A stretch of DNA of 64,000 nt from a bacterium (GTDB taxonomy: Bacteria > Armatimonadota > Fimbriimonadia > Fimbriimonadales > Fimbriimonadaceae), in contig JAIXQR010000001.1 of assembly GCA_027485645.1 (NCBI GenBank), positions 675,632-739,631 on the forward strand, given 5' to 3'. Below the pieces are notes generated by a model, which worked only from the letters and a program-made list of their open reading frames with translations, was not told the DNA's origin and searched no databases. The position numbers were made by a program, and so were the translations under genes. Below, piece after piece: positions 17,006 through 26,225 of this stretch (position 1 is the stretch's first letter; each line of letters opens with the position of its first letter).

Positions 17006-17329
17006 ATGCGAAACCGTTTGGGTCTTCTTTTGTCAGGTGCAGTTGTGCTGGGTTCGATGTCGTTACTGGGTTGCGAACCACCAAAGCCGGCTGAGCCTGC
17101 TCCACCCGCAGAAGCGACCGGTGCTCCGCAGCCTGGAAGCACCGCCCAAGGTGGTGGTGGAGGCGTCGCTCCGATTGGTAGCGGAGCGGCCGGTGGCATG
17201 ACCCCGATGACGGGGACCGAGAACATTCAGGGTGGCGGATCGGGCGTCGGTCAAGCAGCGAAAGATCAGGCCCGACGCGCCGCCGGAATGGCCGGTGGCG
17301 GCTCGATCAGTACGGAATCAACGGAGTAG
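17006..17329 (+). CDS. Small glycine- and proline-rich lipoprotein
   Basis: The 107-aa protein has a lipoprotein signal ending at MSLLGC (Cys about 23). A low-complexity mature region rich in Pro, Gly and Ala follows, with runs such as GGGGGVAPIGSGAAGG. No domain is recognisable; it may be an envelope spacer or simply a fast-evolving lipoprotein. TAAGAT (16994-16999) ends 6 nt before the ATG. The last 23 bp overlap the end of the convergent GNAT gene. Confidence 0.72.
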   Translation: MRNRLGLLLSGAVVLGSMSLLGCEPPKPAEPAPPAEATGAPQPGSTAQGGGGGVAPIGSGAAGGMTPMTGTENIQGGGSGVGQAAKDQARRAAGMAGGGSISTESTE

Positions 17330-17975
17330 GTTCGAGCCCGCTGAGACATTCGAGTTCAAGCTCTGACCCAGCCGGAAGGCTATGGAACCGGCGGTGGAAC
17401 GACTTCACCGCCTCAACCCAGTCGATTTGCTCGGCAATCGGATACGCCAGCAGAATCATCGGTACCGGATCGCGGCCTTCGCCCATGCTCTGCATTACAT
17501 AGGTTCGGCTGACGATCCGGGCGCCAAACTTTCCGAATAACCGAAGTCGCTCCTTTCGCTTTTCGTGCTCTTCACCCTGGACCAGCTCGGGCCTCTCGCA
17601 CTCCAAAAACATCGCGACCAGCGGTTTCTCGCCCAGTTCCCGCTGACTGTCGTCTCTCGCATAGTCGATGAGCAGTTGTCCGATTCCGCGCCGCCGAAAC
17701 CGGGGATCGACGGCGAGATACACAAGGAATACCAAGCCGGAGTCCAGGTCTACGGCGAACACCCGGAACCCTGCGAGTTCGCTCCCTTCTTCGGCAACCG
17801 CAACCCGCCACAAAACGCTGCCTTCTTGTTTCCCCTCTTTAGCATCGCCGCCGAAGAACTCCGCCATGCGTCCAAGCGGCACGCGTTCATCGCGCGGAAA
17901 CGACTCTACGTACAGCTCCAGTGTTGGCCAGAACTGCGGGTCGGTCCGAGACTCCAGAATGCGGATGGTTGCCAT
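17307..17975 (-). CDS. GNAT acetyltransferase
   Basis: The 222-aa protein has the acetyl-CoA-binding segment VYLAVDPRFRRRGIGQLLIDYA, which matches motif A of GNAT enzymes (R/QxxGxG/A). The C-terminal region with ERLRLFGKFGARIVSRTYV is typical of the second half of the fold. Substrate unknown. Its 3' end overlaps the convergent lipoprotein gene. Confidence 0.85.
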   Translation of the reverse strand: MATIRILESRTDPQFWPTLELYVESFPRDERVPLGRMAEFFGGDAKEGKQEGSVLWRVAVAEEGSELAGFRVFAVDLDSGLVFLVYLAVDPRFRRRGIGQLLIDYARDDSQRELGEKPLVAMFLECERPELVQGEEHEKRKERLRLFGKFGARIVSRTYVMQSMGEGRDPVPMILLAYPIAEQIDWVEAVKSFHRRFHSLPAGSELELECLSGLEPTPLIPY

Positions 17976-18055
17976 GCATCCATTTTGAGCTACCGGGTTC
18001 GCGTGACCATGAAATAGGTACAGGAGCCCCTGCGCCCAGCATCCATACTTTAGCT

Positions 18056-18667
18056 ATGAAGTTTGTTGCTCGACTCGCTGTTGCCGTTTCCGCCGTGGTA
18101 TTGCCATTTGCAGCCCAGGCATCGCTCGTTGTTAATGGAACCTTTGAAGCTAACGTTTTGACCAGCGGACACGCTAACTACAACGTCGGTTCAACCGGCC
18201 TCACCGGCTGGAACGTTGTCGGTCCTTCCGGTCGAAATGTAACCCTCACCAAGAACGGCTACCTCGGACAGAGCACCCAGCAACTCGACCTCAGCGGCAC
18301 GAGCGACATCGCAGGCAGCGGAATCGAGCAGACTCTTTCGACCCAGGTCGGCAAGAAGTACACCGTTAGCTTCGACGTTTACACCGGCGGCACCACTTAC
18401 AACGGCGGCGTAAACTTCTTGGTCAACGGCACCAGCTTTGGCACCAACCTTCAGGGCAACGAGCCAGGCAACACCACCAAGCGATACAGCTACGAATTCA
18501 CCGCGACCGGCGCGAGCACGATCAAGTTCTTGACTTACACGAACGGACTCGTCAGCCACATCGACAACGTCTCGGTCGTCGCTTCGAACCCAGTTCCAGA
18601 GCCAGCCTCCCTCGCCGTCCTCGGCCTCGGCGCCCTCGGCTTCTTCCGCCGCCGCAAGTCGGCCTGA
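18056..18667 (+). CDS. PEP-CTERM protein with DUF642/choice-of-anchor-C-like domain
   Basis: The 203-aa exported protein has a signal peptide ending AAQA, an N-terminal LVVNGTFEANV typical of the DUF642 / choice-of-anchor C galactose-binding-like fold, and a C-terminal sorting signal: PVPEPAS, a hydrophobic stretch and RRRKSA. PEP-CTERM tails are recognised by exosortase, and none is encoded in this window. Prolines mostly use CCA (5 of 6), suggesting good expression. The ATG at 18056 is chosen for the signal peptide. A strong terminator follows. Confidence 0.9.
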   Translation: MKFVARLAVAVSAVVLPFAAQASLVVNGTFEANVLTSGHANYNVGSTGLTGWNVVGPSGRNVTLTKNGYLGQSTQQLDLSGTSDIAGSGIEQTLSTQVGKKYTVSFDVYTGGTTYNGGVNFLVNGTSFGTNLQGNEPGNTTKRYSYEFTATGASTIKFLTYTNGLVSHIDNVSVVASNPVPEPASLAVLGLGALGFFRRRKSA

Positions 18668-18682
18668 TCATCGTCGAATCTA

Positions 18683-18711
18683 GGGAGCCGGTTCACCGGC
18701 TCCCATTTTTT
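18683..18711 (+). terminator. Intrinsic terminator after the PEP-CTERM gene
   Basis: GGGAGCCGG pairs with CCGGCTCCC (18683-18704, short loop) and is followed by ATTTTTT. This is the most canonical Rho-independent terminator in the window. Confidence 0.92.
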
Positions 18712-18746
18712 GCGCTGAAGGTTTGTGTCATAATTAACCTTCGCTC

Positions 18747-18821
18747 GGGCGGTTAGCTCAGTGGTAGAGCACTACAATGACACTGTAGGGGTCACAGGTT
18801 CAATCCCTGTACCGCCCACCA
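18747..18821 (+). tRNA. tRNA-Val (GAC)
   Basis: The cloverleaf is complete: acceptor GGGCGGT pairs with ACCGCCC, a D arm with GCTC, the anticodon stem CTACA/TGTAG around loop ATGACAC, and the T arm ACAGG-TTCAATC-CCTGT. The CCA end is encoded. The anticodon GAC at 18779-18781 reads valine GUC/GUU codons. CATAAT at 18729-18734 is a possible -10. Confidence 0.96.
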
Positions 18822-18904
18822 CTCACCTTGCTTTTGAGTTGAGACGATCTCTATAGGTCTCCTCTGCAACAGCGATTTACCCCTTCCGCATTGCCCCTTC
18901 GTCG

Positions 18905-20986
18905 CTAAGGGTTCTGGACCACGCGGCGAAGGCGTTCGGCGTAGGGCATGGTCTCGATCTTGTCGATGTCGTAGGTTCCGAACGCTTTTTTCATGCGTAC
19001 CATCGGCTCGAGAACGGCGACGGTGAGCCAGGGGAGCCAGCCGTGGAGCCCGTGGCCGTGGGGGGGCGAGAGGGTGAGCACTTCGGTCAGCAGCCCTTTT
19101 TGGGCATAGTTTAGGGTGCCGTCCCAGTTCATCATTTGCAGCGTGGACTGCGAGATGAAGCGGGCGTAGCGCAGGTAATGCGGGTCTTTTGTGAGAATCC
19201 AGAGGCGGTAGTAGTCGTAGGTTGTCAGCGCCATACAGTTATCGGCCCCGGAATGTCCGGTGGCGATGATGCTGAGACCCAGGGTCGTGCGGTTTTGCGG
19301 ATAGACCACTTTCGGGTCGTTTTTCGGCAGCGGCACGTTCCACGCGTAGGTCCAGGTTTCGCAAAATGTTCCGGCTTGTGCGGCGGGTGCGATCCAGCGC
19401 GGTTCGCTGGTGAGGCTGTGGAGTGCCAGGAACGCCTGCATGGCCAAAATGCCGGCTTCTTTATCCGTGACGTTCGGATTGTCAGGCGCACCGCCGACAT
19501 ACGAGTAAGCCTTGTGGACGGTGGACAAACAGTACTCGCCAGCAAGAATTGCGGCCTTTCGGTACCGAACGTCTCCGGTTGCGGAGTGGAGAGAGATTAG
19601 AAACGGGATCGTTTGGTAGGTGACGTTTTTGTACGGGTTGTTTGGCGTACCGTCCCAATTCCAAAGTCCGCCGATTGATCCGTCCGATTCTTGTTTGAAG
19701 ACGAGAAAGTCGCCGAAGCGGCGGGCAAAAGCTAACCACGCGGGCCGCTTATCCAGTTTCCAAGCATCAAGAACGCCCATCATGCCATCGCTGGCGATCC
19801 GCAGATGCGTCGGGATTTCTCGCCAAGTCACCGGGCCTTCGTTATGGATGTCGTACCAAGTTTTCGGTACGCCAGAGGGCGTCATCGAGTTCTCAACCCA
19901 GTAATTGATCAGGTCTTCCGCTTGCCGCTTTCGCGCAGAATCGTTGGTGTCCAGGGCATCTTTGAGGAGTAGGGCAGCCGCCGGAATCGCCTTTCCCACG
20001 AAACCCATTTGGCTGCTCTTGTCAATCACTTCACCGTCGGGCACTCGTAGCTGGAACGGCATGCTCGGTACGCCGTTGTAGCGCACTCCGTACTTTGCCA
20101 AGAGGTCCATGCTGGCGCGGTACGCCTTGTCAATATCTGCCTTCGGCGGCTTCGGCGCCGCATCGTTGAATGCCCGCCGCCAACTCGACCGCACGGCATC
20201 GGCAAACTTTGTGGAAGTTCCGGCGGTCAGGCGGAGTCGGTACATGTGCTCAAATCCGAGTTGGATAGGATGGCTACGCAACGCCCAAGCCTTGCCCGGG
20301 CCTCCGACGTAAGTCCGATCTCCCTCGGAGCCCGGATACTGAAAGGCAAGGGCCAGGTTTCCGCGATTCAAAACGCCAATCGAGCCGAACCGCATTCGGC
20401 CATCGATAATCCTGGGTCGATGATCCTCGCCGGTGAAGGCCGTGCCTTCGGGCTGCAGATGCGCAAGCTCCAGCGTTGCGCCCCCTTTGGGATCCCGGAC
20501 CATGGCCAACGACAGGGGCAGGCGATCTTCGCGTACGAGAACCGCCTCGGCGTCGGGTTCCGAAGCGAGCGCATCCGGCGGCACCTCCTGATTGCGCAAG
20601 TACCAAACGCCCGGAATGAAGAACTCGCGGTCGCGGATGGTCGTAGGCGACCCGGTGGCTACAGAGAACCGAGAGCTGAACCCTTTCTCCGAACCTGCCG
20701 CGAGAACCCGTACCGTGCGGTCTAGAACTAAGCCGCTTTCGGTGGTGGAGAAGCGATCGGTTACGAGAAAGCGCGATCCGCCCGGGGTTGTCAGCACTCC
20801 CTCCGCTTGCCCGTCCTTCACCTCGCGATAGGGCGCCTTGAGCCAGGCAGCCGTCCCGTCGGCCCCAACTACTTCAATCTCAATCGGTCGCGCCTGCTCC
20901 CACCCGGCCAGCTTCAGTCCAGACTGCGAAACATCCACCGTTGAGGTTTGGTGGGATAGCACGGACAGGGCGAGGAACAGCGTCAT
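18905..20986 (-). CDS. Secreted six-hairpin-type hydrolase, family not assigned
   Basis: The 693-aa protein has a short signal-like N-terminus (MTLFLALSVLSHQ), a beta-rich first third and an alpha-helical C-terminal two thirds. The C-terminal part has repeating aromatic segments (GGLWNWDGTPNNPY, CMALTTYDYYRLWILTKD, HGHGLHGWLPWL) that suggest an (alpha/alpha)6 glycosidase or lyase. I cannot name the GH family. An in-frame ATG 57 nt upstream exists, but the chosen one gives a signal peptide and lies 9 nt after a TATGAT -10. Neighbours are tRNA-Val and a GH29 enzyme, which fits polysaccharide degradation. Confidence 0.75.
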   Translation of the reverse strand: MTLFLALSVLSHQTSTVDVSQSGLKLAGWEQARPIEIEVVGADGTAAWLKAPYREVKDGQAEGVLTTPGGSRFLVTDRFSTTESGLVLDRTVRVLAAGSEKGFSSRFSVATGSPTTIRDREFFIPGVWYLRNQEVPPDALASEPDAEAVLVREDRLPLSLAMVRDPKGGATLELAHLQPEGTAFTGEDHRPRIIDGRMRFGSIGVLNRGNLALAFQYPGSEGDRTYVGGPGKAWALRSHPIQLGFEHMYRLRLTAGTSTKFADAVRSSWRRAFNDAAPKPPKADIDKAYRASMDLLAKYGVRYNGVPSMPFQLRVPDGEVIDKSSQMGFVGKAIPAAALLLKDALDTNDSARKRQAEDLINYWVENSMTPSGVPKTWYDIHNEGPVTWREIPTHLRIASDGMMGVLDAWKLDKRPAWLAFARRFGDFLVFKQESDGSIGGLWNWDGTPNNPYKNVTYQTIPFLISLHSATGDVRYRKAAILAGEYCLSTVHKAYSYVGGAPDNPNVTDKEAGILAMQAFLALHSLTSEPRWIAPAAQAGTFCETWTYAWNVPLPKNDPKVVYPQNRTTLGLSIIATGHSGADNCMALTTYDYYRLWILTKDPHYLRYARFISQSTLQMMNWDGTLNYAQKGLLTEVLTLSPPHGHGLHGWLPWLTVAVLEPMVRMKKAFGTYDIDKIETMPYAERLRRVVQNP

Positions 20987-21183
20987 TCTGTTGAAATCAT
21001 ACAGGACCCCGTTCCGGTTGAGGTGCCGTATTATTACTCGCATTCAGCTACCAGCCGGACCCTGCCTCATACGCGACGAGACCGAGCAAAATGGGACATA
21101 GTTGAAACGCGTGCCGATCAATTGGCCCGAGATGCATCCGGAAGTATCGACTTATCGAAGTCACTCTCGCGATCACTAGACCC

Positions 21184-23268
21184 ATGAACCCCACCTTCCT
21201 CGCCGCCATTCTTTTTTGCTTCTTCACCCTCGGCGCCGCGAGCGCGCAGGTTAAGCCGCCGGCGGCGTTTGGGCCGGCGCCTTCGGAGAACCAGATGCGG
21301 TGGCAAGAGATGGAGTATTACGCCTTCATCCACTTCGGGCTGAACACCTACACCGACCAGTCGTGGGGATTTGGGAATGAGGACATCAACCTCTTCAACC
21401 CGACCAAGCTCGACGCCCGCGAGTGGGTGCGGGTTTGCAAGGAATCGGGGATGAAGGGCGTCATTCTCACCGCCAAGCACCACAGCGGCTTCTGCCTCTG
21501 GCCCACAAAGTACAGCGACTATTCGGTGAAGAACGCCCCGTGGAAGAAAGGGCAGGGCGACCTAGTACGGGAAGTCGCCGACGCCTGCAAGGAGTACGGC
21601 CTCAAATTTGGCGTGTACCTCTCCCCCTGGGATCGAAACCGCGCCGACTACGGCCGACCCGAGTACATCACCTATTTCCGAAACCAGCTGACGGAACTCC
21701 TCAGCCAATACGGCGATGTGTTCGAAGTCTGGTTCGACGGCGCAAACGGCGGAACGGGCTACTACGGCGGCGCGAACGAGAACCGCAAGATCGACGCAAA
21801 AACCTACTACGACTGGGCAAACACCTATGCCCTCGTGCGAAAACTCCAGCCGAAGATCGTGATTTGGAACGACGGCGGCGACCGCGGCGACCTGCGCTGG
21901 GTCGGCACCGAATCGGGCTACGTGGGCGAAACCAACTGGAGCACCCTGAACGCGACCGGTGAGGTCACCTGGCCGATGCTTCACTTCGGGCTCGAGGGCG
22001 GAAACGCCTGGGTTCCGGCCGAAGTCAACACCTCCATTCGGCCCGAGTGGTTCTATCACCCTAGCGAAGATGGCAAGGTGAAGACCGTTCCGCAGTTGCT
22101 GGATAGCTATTACGCCTCCGTCGGCCGAAACGCCACCTTCCTCTTGAACTTCCCGATCATGCCGAACGGCCAAATCCACCCGACCGATATCAAACATGCG
22201 ATCGAGATGGGCAAGGTGGTGAAGGAGACGTTCGCGGTTAACCTCGCCGAAAACGCGAGAGCCACCGCCTCGAACACGCGCGGTAAATCAAAGTCGTTCT
22301 CAGCGCAAAACGTGGTGGACGGGCAAAAGGACACCTATTGGGCGACGAACGACAACGTCCAACGGTCGACCCTGACTCTGGAACTTCCAAAGCCAACGCT
22401 TTTCAATCGCTTCCTGGTCCAGGAGCACATCCAGCTAGGACAACGAGTGAGAAGCTTCACCGTTGAAGCCCTTGTTAACAACCGATGGAAGGAGATCTCG
22501 CGCGGCCGCACGATTGGCTACAAGCGAATTCTTCGCTTCCCGGCCGTCACCGCGACCAAAGTGCGGTTAAGGATCACTGATACCTACGCGGCACCACTAA
22601 TCTCCTCGATCGGCCTCTACAATGCGCCGCTGATCCTCGACGCTCCGCTTATCACCCGCAACCGCCAAGGGGAAGTTCAGATCGCTAGCGCCGACGTCGG
22701 ACCGCACTTCTACTACACCCTCGATGGCTCAACCCCGACCGGAAAATCGGCGCGCTTCACCGGCCCGGTTCCGACCGGTGATGGCAAAGTCGAGGTCAAG
22801 GCCATCGCCTTCGACCCGTCCACCGGCAAGTTCAGCCCGGTGATGCAAGAGAAATTCGACATCTGCCGGAAGGATTGGAAGATCCTCGATGTGACCGGAA
22901 ACGAACCTTACAACCTCCTCGACGGAAACCCCGCAACCTCGTGGAAGCAACCCGGAAACAAGTCCCTCCCGATCGATCTTGTAATCGACCTGGGTTCCGA
23001 AAAGACCCTGTCAGGCTTCAAGTACTTCCCAGATCAGGGCATGTGGGGACCGGGCGTTATTGCGGAGTACGAATTTTACGTGAGTACCGACAACGTGGAA
23101 TGGAAGCTGGCCGACAAGGGCGAGTTCTCAAACATCAAGAACAACCGCGTTTGGCAAATTAAACCGTTTGCCGCGACGAAGGGGCGGTACATCAAACTGC
23201 GGGCACTTCGGAACACCGACGGGAACAACGAGATCGGTTACGCAGAAGTGGACGTGATCACCGACTAA
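21184..23268 (+). CDS. Secreted GH29 alpha-L-fucosidase with discoidin domains
   Basis: The 694-aa enzyme removes alpha-L-fucose from glycans outside the cytoplasm. It has a signal peptide ending SAQ. The GH29 barrel (about 35-340) has the motifs YYAFIHFGLNTYTD, TAKHHSGFCLWPTKYSDYS and EVWFDGANGG, where Asp185 is the expected nucleophile. An F5/8 discoidin-like domain (about 355-475), a chitobiase-type C-terminal piece (YYTLDGSTPTGKSARF) and a second discoidin-like domain complete it. The acid/base residue varies in the family and is not assigned here. Confidence 0.93.
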   Translation: MNPTFLAAILFCFFTLGAASAQVKPPAAFGPAPSENQMRWQEMEYYAFIHFGLNTYTDQSWGFGNEDINLFNPTKLDAREWVRVCKESGMKGVILTAKHHSGFCLWPTKYSDYSVKNAPWKKGQGDLVREVADACKEYGLKFGVYLSPWDRNRADYGRPEYITYFRNQLTELLSQYGDVFEVWFDGANGGTGYYGGANENRKIDAKTYYDWANTYALVRKLQPKIVIWNDGGDRGDLRWVGTESGYVGETNWSTLNATGEVTWPMLHFGLEGGNAWVPAEVNTSIRPEWFYHPSEDGKVKTVPQLLDSYYASVGRNATFLLNFPIMPNGQIHPTDIKHAIEMGKVVKETFAVNLAENARATASNTRGKSKSFSAQNVVDGQKDTYWATNDNVQRSTLTLELPKPTLFNRFLVQEHIQLGQRVRSFTVEALVNNRWKEISRGRTIGYKRILRFPAVTATKVRLRITDTYAAPLISSIGLYNAPLILDAPLITRNRQGEVQIASADVGPHFYYTLDGSTPTGKSARFTGPVPTGDGKVEVKAIAFDPSTGKFSPVMQEKFDICRKDWKILDVTGNEPYNLLDGNPATSWKQPGNKSLPIDLVIDLGSEKTLSGFKYFPDQGMWGPGVIAEYEFYVSTDNVEWKLADKGEFSNIKNNRVWQIKPFAATKGRYIKLRALRNTDGNNEIGYAEVDVITD

Positions 23269-23324
23269 CGCTTGAAAAACATATTACATCACACATCATC
23301 CTGAGTCGTATAATCGGATCTGAT

Positions 23325-23846
23325 ATGAGCGAAACCCCTGAAGTCACCGCCGAAGAAACCGCACCGTCCGGAACAAAGCCCGTTGCCGAGCATGCTTGGC
23401 TACACAACCTCGTTGGCGAATGGACCATCACGACGGAAATGTCGATGGGACCAAGCGGACCAGAGATGACCAGCGAAGGCTCCGAGACGGTAACGATGCT
23501 CGGCGGACTTTGGGCCTTCGGCGAGGGCGAGATGACGATGCCAGACGGCGAGTCGATGCACCACAAACTGGCCCTGGGCTGGGACGTTTCGTTCAATGAA
23601 TACCGTGGCTGCTGGTTCGCCTCGGCGACTTCGCACCTGTGGAAGTACTTTGGCGAGCTCAGCGAAGATGGCAAGGTCATGACCCTGAACTGCGAAGGGC
23701 CTAGCATGGTGAAGGACGGCGAAACCGCGAACTACCGCGACGTACACGAACTCATCGACGAGAACACCCGAACGATGACCGCGTGGGGGCAGAGCGACGA
23801 TGGTAGTTGGCGATCGTTCATGAAGTCCACCTATCGCCGAAAGTAA
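23325..23846 (+). CDS. DUF1579 family protein
   Basis: The 173-aa protein shows the DUF1579 pattern: an N-terminal HAWLHNLVGEWTI, a central SFNEYRGCWFASATSHLW and a C-terminal WGQSDDGSWRSFMKSTYRRK. The fold is probably a lipocalin-like barrel; function is unknown. No signal peptide. TATAAT (23309-23314) lies 10 nt before the ATG, so the mRNA would have almost no leader. Confidence 0.88.
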   Translation: MSETPEVTAEETAPSGTKPVAEHAWLHNLVGEWTITTEMSMGPSGPEMTSEGSETVTMLGGLWAFGEGEMTMPDGESMHHKLALGWDVSFNEYRGCWFASATSHLWKYFGELSEDGKVMTLNCEGPSMVKDGETANYRDVHELIDENTRTMTAWGQSDDGSWRSFMKSTYRRK

Positions 23847-23885
23847 GCGTGTTCGACCGGGGTCTGGGAAAGGTAGCCTAGCCAA

Positions 23886-24836
23886 ATGCTGCTCTCGGCA
23901 ATGGCGCTCGGATGGATCAGTCAACAGACCCCGAAACCAACGTTTCCAGACCCAACGCGTTCCGCTTGGATTGTGAGCTGGAACCCCGAGTGCCTCAAGG
24001 CGCTTAAGAGCCGCCGAGCCAAACTGTCCGAAATTCTCCCCGGATGGATGACGATTCAGGCTGACGGCAGCGTGAAATACGCCTATGGCGTCACTCCGGA
24101 GTTCCGTGCCGAGGTCCGAAAGATCACTGCCGGCAAAATTCGCCTGCTCGGAATGATCAACAACTACGGCGAAAATGGATTTGAGTCCACACGCATCACC
24201 AAGATGCTTGCAACGCCCGCGAGCCGAAAGAAGCATATCGATCAATTGCTGCATTTCATCAAGGCGGATAAGCTCGACGGGATCGATTTGGACTACGAAT
24301 CGTTGAAGGAAGCGGATGTGGACCGGTACAGTGCCTTTGTCCGCGAGCTCAAGGCGGCAATGGGGAAGAAGCACCTCAGCGTTACCGTTCATGCCAAGGA
24401 AACCGATAAGGTGGGCTGGGAAGCACCAAACGCGCATGACTGGAAGGCCCTCGGAGCGGCGGCGGATTCGTTCCGCATCATGGCCTACGATTTCCATTGG
24501 GATACCAGCGAGCCCGGACCAATTGCGCCCAACGATTGGGTGGAACGGGTGATCAAATACGCACTCACGCGCGTGCCTCGGTCGAAGTTGCGTTTGGGTG
24601 TTGCGGGTTACGGCTACGATTGGTCGCGAAAGCCAGCGTTAAGCCTGACGATCAATCAGTTCGATCGTAGAGAGGCGGTCATGCATCTCATGAGTGGTGA
24701 GCTGATGAAAGATAAAGTCTATTTCTCCGGCTCTCAAGCCATGTGGGCGAAACATGGAATCGCAAAGAAGTACGGCATTCCCGGCATCACCATCTGGTAC
24801 CTCGGCTCCGATGATCCGGAGTTCTGGAACCGGTGA
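23886..24836 (+). CDS. GH18-like glycoside hydrolase
   Basis: The 316-aa protein has the GH18 active-site signature DGIDLDYES (131-139, DxxDxDxE with Glu138 as acid/base), a preceding barrel strand LLGMINNYGE and the later FRIMAYDFHWD and GVAGYGYDW. This matches spore-germination-protein-like or chitinase-like GH18 enzymes acting on N-acetylglucosamine polymers or peptidoglycan. A signal peptide is possible but short. TAGCCT (23874-23879) ends 6 nt before the ATG. Its TGA overlaps the GTG of the next gene (GTGA). Confidence 0.88.
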   Translation: MLLSAMALGWISQQTPKPTFPDPTRSAWIVSWNPECLKALKSRRAKLSEILPGWMTIQADGSVKYAYGVTPEFRAEVRKITAGKIRLLGMINNYGENGFESTRITKMLATPASRKKHIDQLLHFIKADKLDGIDLDYESLKEADVDRYSAFVRELKAAMGKKHLSVTVHAKETDKVGWEAPNAHDWKALGAAADSFRIMAYDFHWDTSEPGPIAPNDWVERVIKYALTRVPRSKLRLGVAGYGYDWSRKPALSLTINQFDRREAVMHLMSGELMKDKVYFSGSQAMWAKHGIAKKYGIPGITIWYLGSDDPEFWNR

Positions 24837-25876
24837 CCCTGCTGTGGGTTCTGTACGGCCTAAACGCGACCGTAAGTACGGTCAATTGGTTGCTCATGAA
24901 GCGGCCAACCGAAAGAGCTGATGGCTTAGCCACCGGCTGGATTGCCCTCATTCCGGCCCGAAACGAATCTGAGAACTTAAAGCGACTGCTGCCAGGACTC
25001 GTCAAACAGATTCCAACCGTCGTCTTCGATGATGATTCCAGTGACGATACGGGAGAGGTAGCGCAGTCTCTCGGCGCACGAGTGATTCGATCATCTTCGC
25101 CGCTTCCGCAAGGTTGGACCGGAAAGAATCGGGCATGCTACACCCTTTGCCACCATGCGCTGGAGAATCCTGAAAACCAGTGGCTTATCCTCTTGGATGC
25201 GGATACGGAAGTGTGTCCTGATTTCATTGCTCGGCTGGCGCGAATGGCCGAAACGGATTCCAAACTTGGCGTCATCACCGGTATCCCAAGGGTATTTCCA
25301 GGGCGAGGGCTCGAGCCGCTTTTTGCCGCCTGGGTGGGTTGGATTTTGCTCGCGAGCAATCCTTTCGGGTTGGTGGACCGCACTGGGCTTGGGCACAGCC
25401 AGTTTCTGAACGGCCAAATCCAAGCTTGGCGACGATCGACCTACGAAACGATGGCGCCGCACGAAGCGGTGAAGGGCCGCATCATGGAAGACGTCGCAAT
25501 GGGTCGACTCCTCGCGAAGCGCGGCGTCAAGGTCTGGACGCTCAACTTAACCCAAGTGATGACGGTGAGAATGTACGAAACCTGGCGGCAAGCTTTCGAC
25601 GGGTTCAGCAAGAACTCCTTCGAAATCACGAACTCGTACATCGGCAGTGCGTTGCTCGCCTTGTTCCTGCTGTTCCTCGGCTGGGGATGGATCCTTGAGC
25701 CATGGACGCTAGGTCTGCTGATCTGGTCGGGCGTCATGGTTTCGCTCGCCGCCCGCGCGTCGAAATGGCCGGTTCTGCTAATGCCCGTGGTTCTGACGAT
25801 CGGAGCCGCGACCATCGTGCGTTCGATGGTCTGGCGAAAAGCCGGAAAGACCGAGTGGAAGGGCCGAACCTACTAG
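24833..25876 (+). CDS. Family 2 glycosyltransferase, membrane-bound
   Basis: The 347-aa GT-A fold enzyme has an N-terminal hydrophobic stretch, the nucleotide-sugar motifs VVFDDDSSDDTGE and LLDADTEVCPDF (DxD-like), an acceptor region with FLNGQIQAW and IMEDVAMGRL, and two or three C-terminal membrane segments. The layout resembles HpnB/CrtQ-type transferases linked to hopanoid or carotenoid modification, but no such pathway genes are nearby. The GTG start overlaps the GH18 stop. It ends 8 bp from a convergent gene. Confidence 0.88.
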   Translation: MTLLWVLYGLNATVSTVNWLLMKRPTERADGLATGWIALIPARNESENLKRLLPGLVKQIPTVVFDDDSSDDTGEVAQSLGARVIRSSSPLPQGWTGKNRACYTLCHHALENPENQWLILLDADTEVCPDFIARLARMAETDSKLGVITGIPRVFPGRGLEPLFAAWVGWILLASNPFGLVDRTGLGHSQFLNGQIQAWRRSTYETMAPHEAVKGRIMEDVAMGRLLAKRGVKVWTLNLTQVMTVRMYETWRQAFDGFSKNSFEITNSYIGSALLALFLLFLGWGWILEPWTLGLLIWSGVMVSLAARASKWPVLLMPVVLTIGAATIVRSMVWRKAGKTEWKGRTY

Positions 25877-25884
25877 CGGAACTC

Positions 25885-26178
25885 TTAGTGGTGAGCGTGC
25901 TCGGCAGCCGCTTCTTCCTCTTCATCTCGCTTCGTTGATTTTGGATAAGCGAAGGTGATGAAGGTGGCAACGGCGACGCCGACGAGGAAGCCGATGATCA
26001 GGCCATTGACGCCAATTCCGGAGATGTCCTTCGCCTGAAGATCGTAAACGTGCTTCTTGCCGAAGATCGTGCCGAGGTAGAAGCCACCAAAGGTGAACCA
26101 TGCGAGTCCGATGGTCCATGCAATGCCGGCCGCGAGCAGATTTCCTTCGTTGGACTTCAATTGGTCAAGAAACTTCAT
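25885..26178 (-). CDS. Small membrane protein with acidic/His tail
   Basis: The 97-aa protein has two hydrophobic segments (about 17-40 and 56-78), a short polar loop and a charged tail DEEEEAAAEHAHH. No family is recognised. A good promoter precedes it on the minus strand: TTACGG (26216-26211), 17 bp, TACAAT (26193-26188), then 9 nt to the ATG. It diverges from the GH5 gene with 47 bp between starts. Confidence 0.7.
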   Translation of the reverse strand: MKFLDQLKSNEGNLLAAGIAWTIGLAWFTFGGFYLGTIFGKKHVYDLQAKDISGIGVNGLIIGFLVGVAVATFITFAYPKSTKRDEEEEAAAEHAHH

Positions 26179-26225
26179 CCCGCTGAAATTGTATCCAATC
26201 TAGTCTCGCGCCGTAACGGGGAAAT

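Noticed and set aside
18729-18740. Single TTAAC-type sites (also near 16992 and 29729)
   Set aside because: Each is a lone copy without a second repeat 11 bp away, so they give no support for Pho control.
23400-24497. A 365-codon minus-strand frame across DUF1579 and GH18
   Set aside because: It spans two real genes and the gap between them, has no domain and no start signal.
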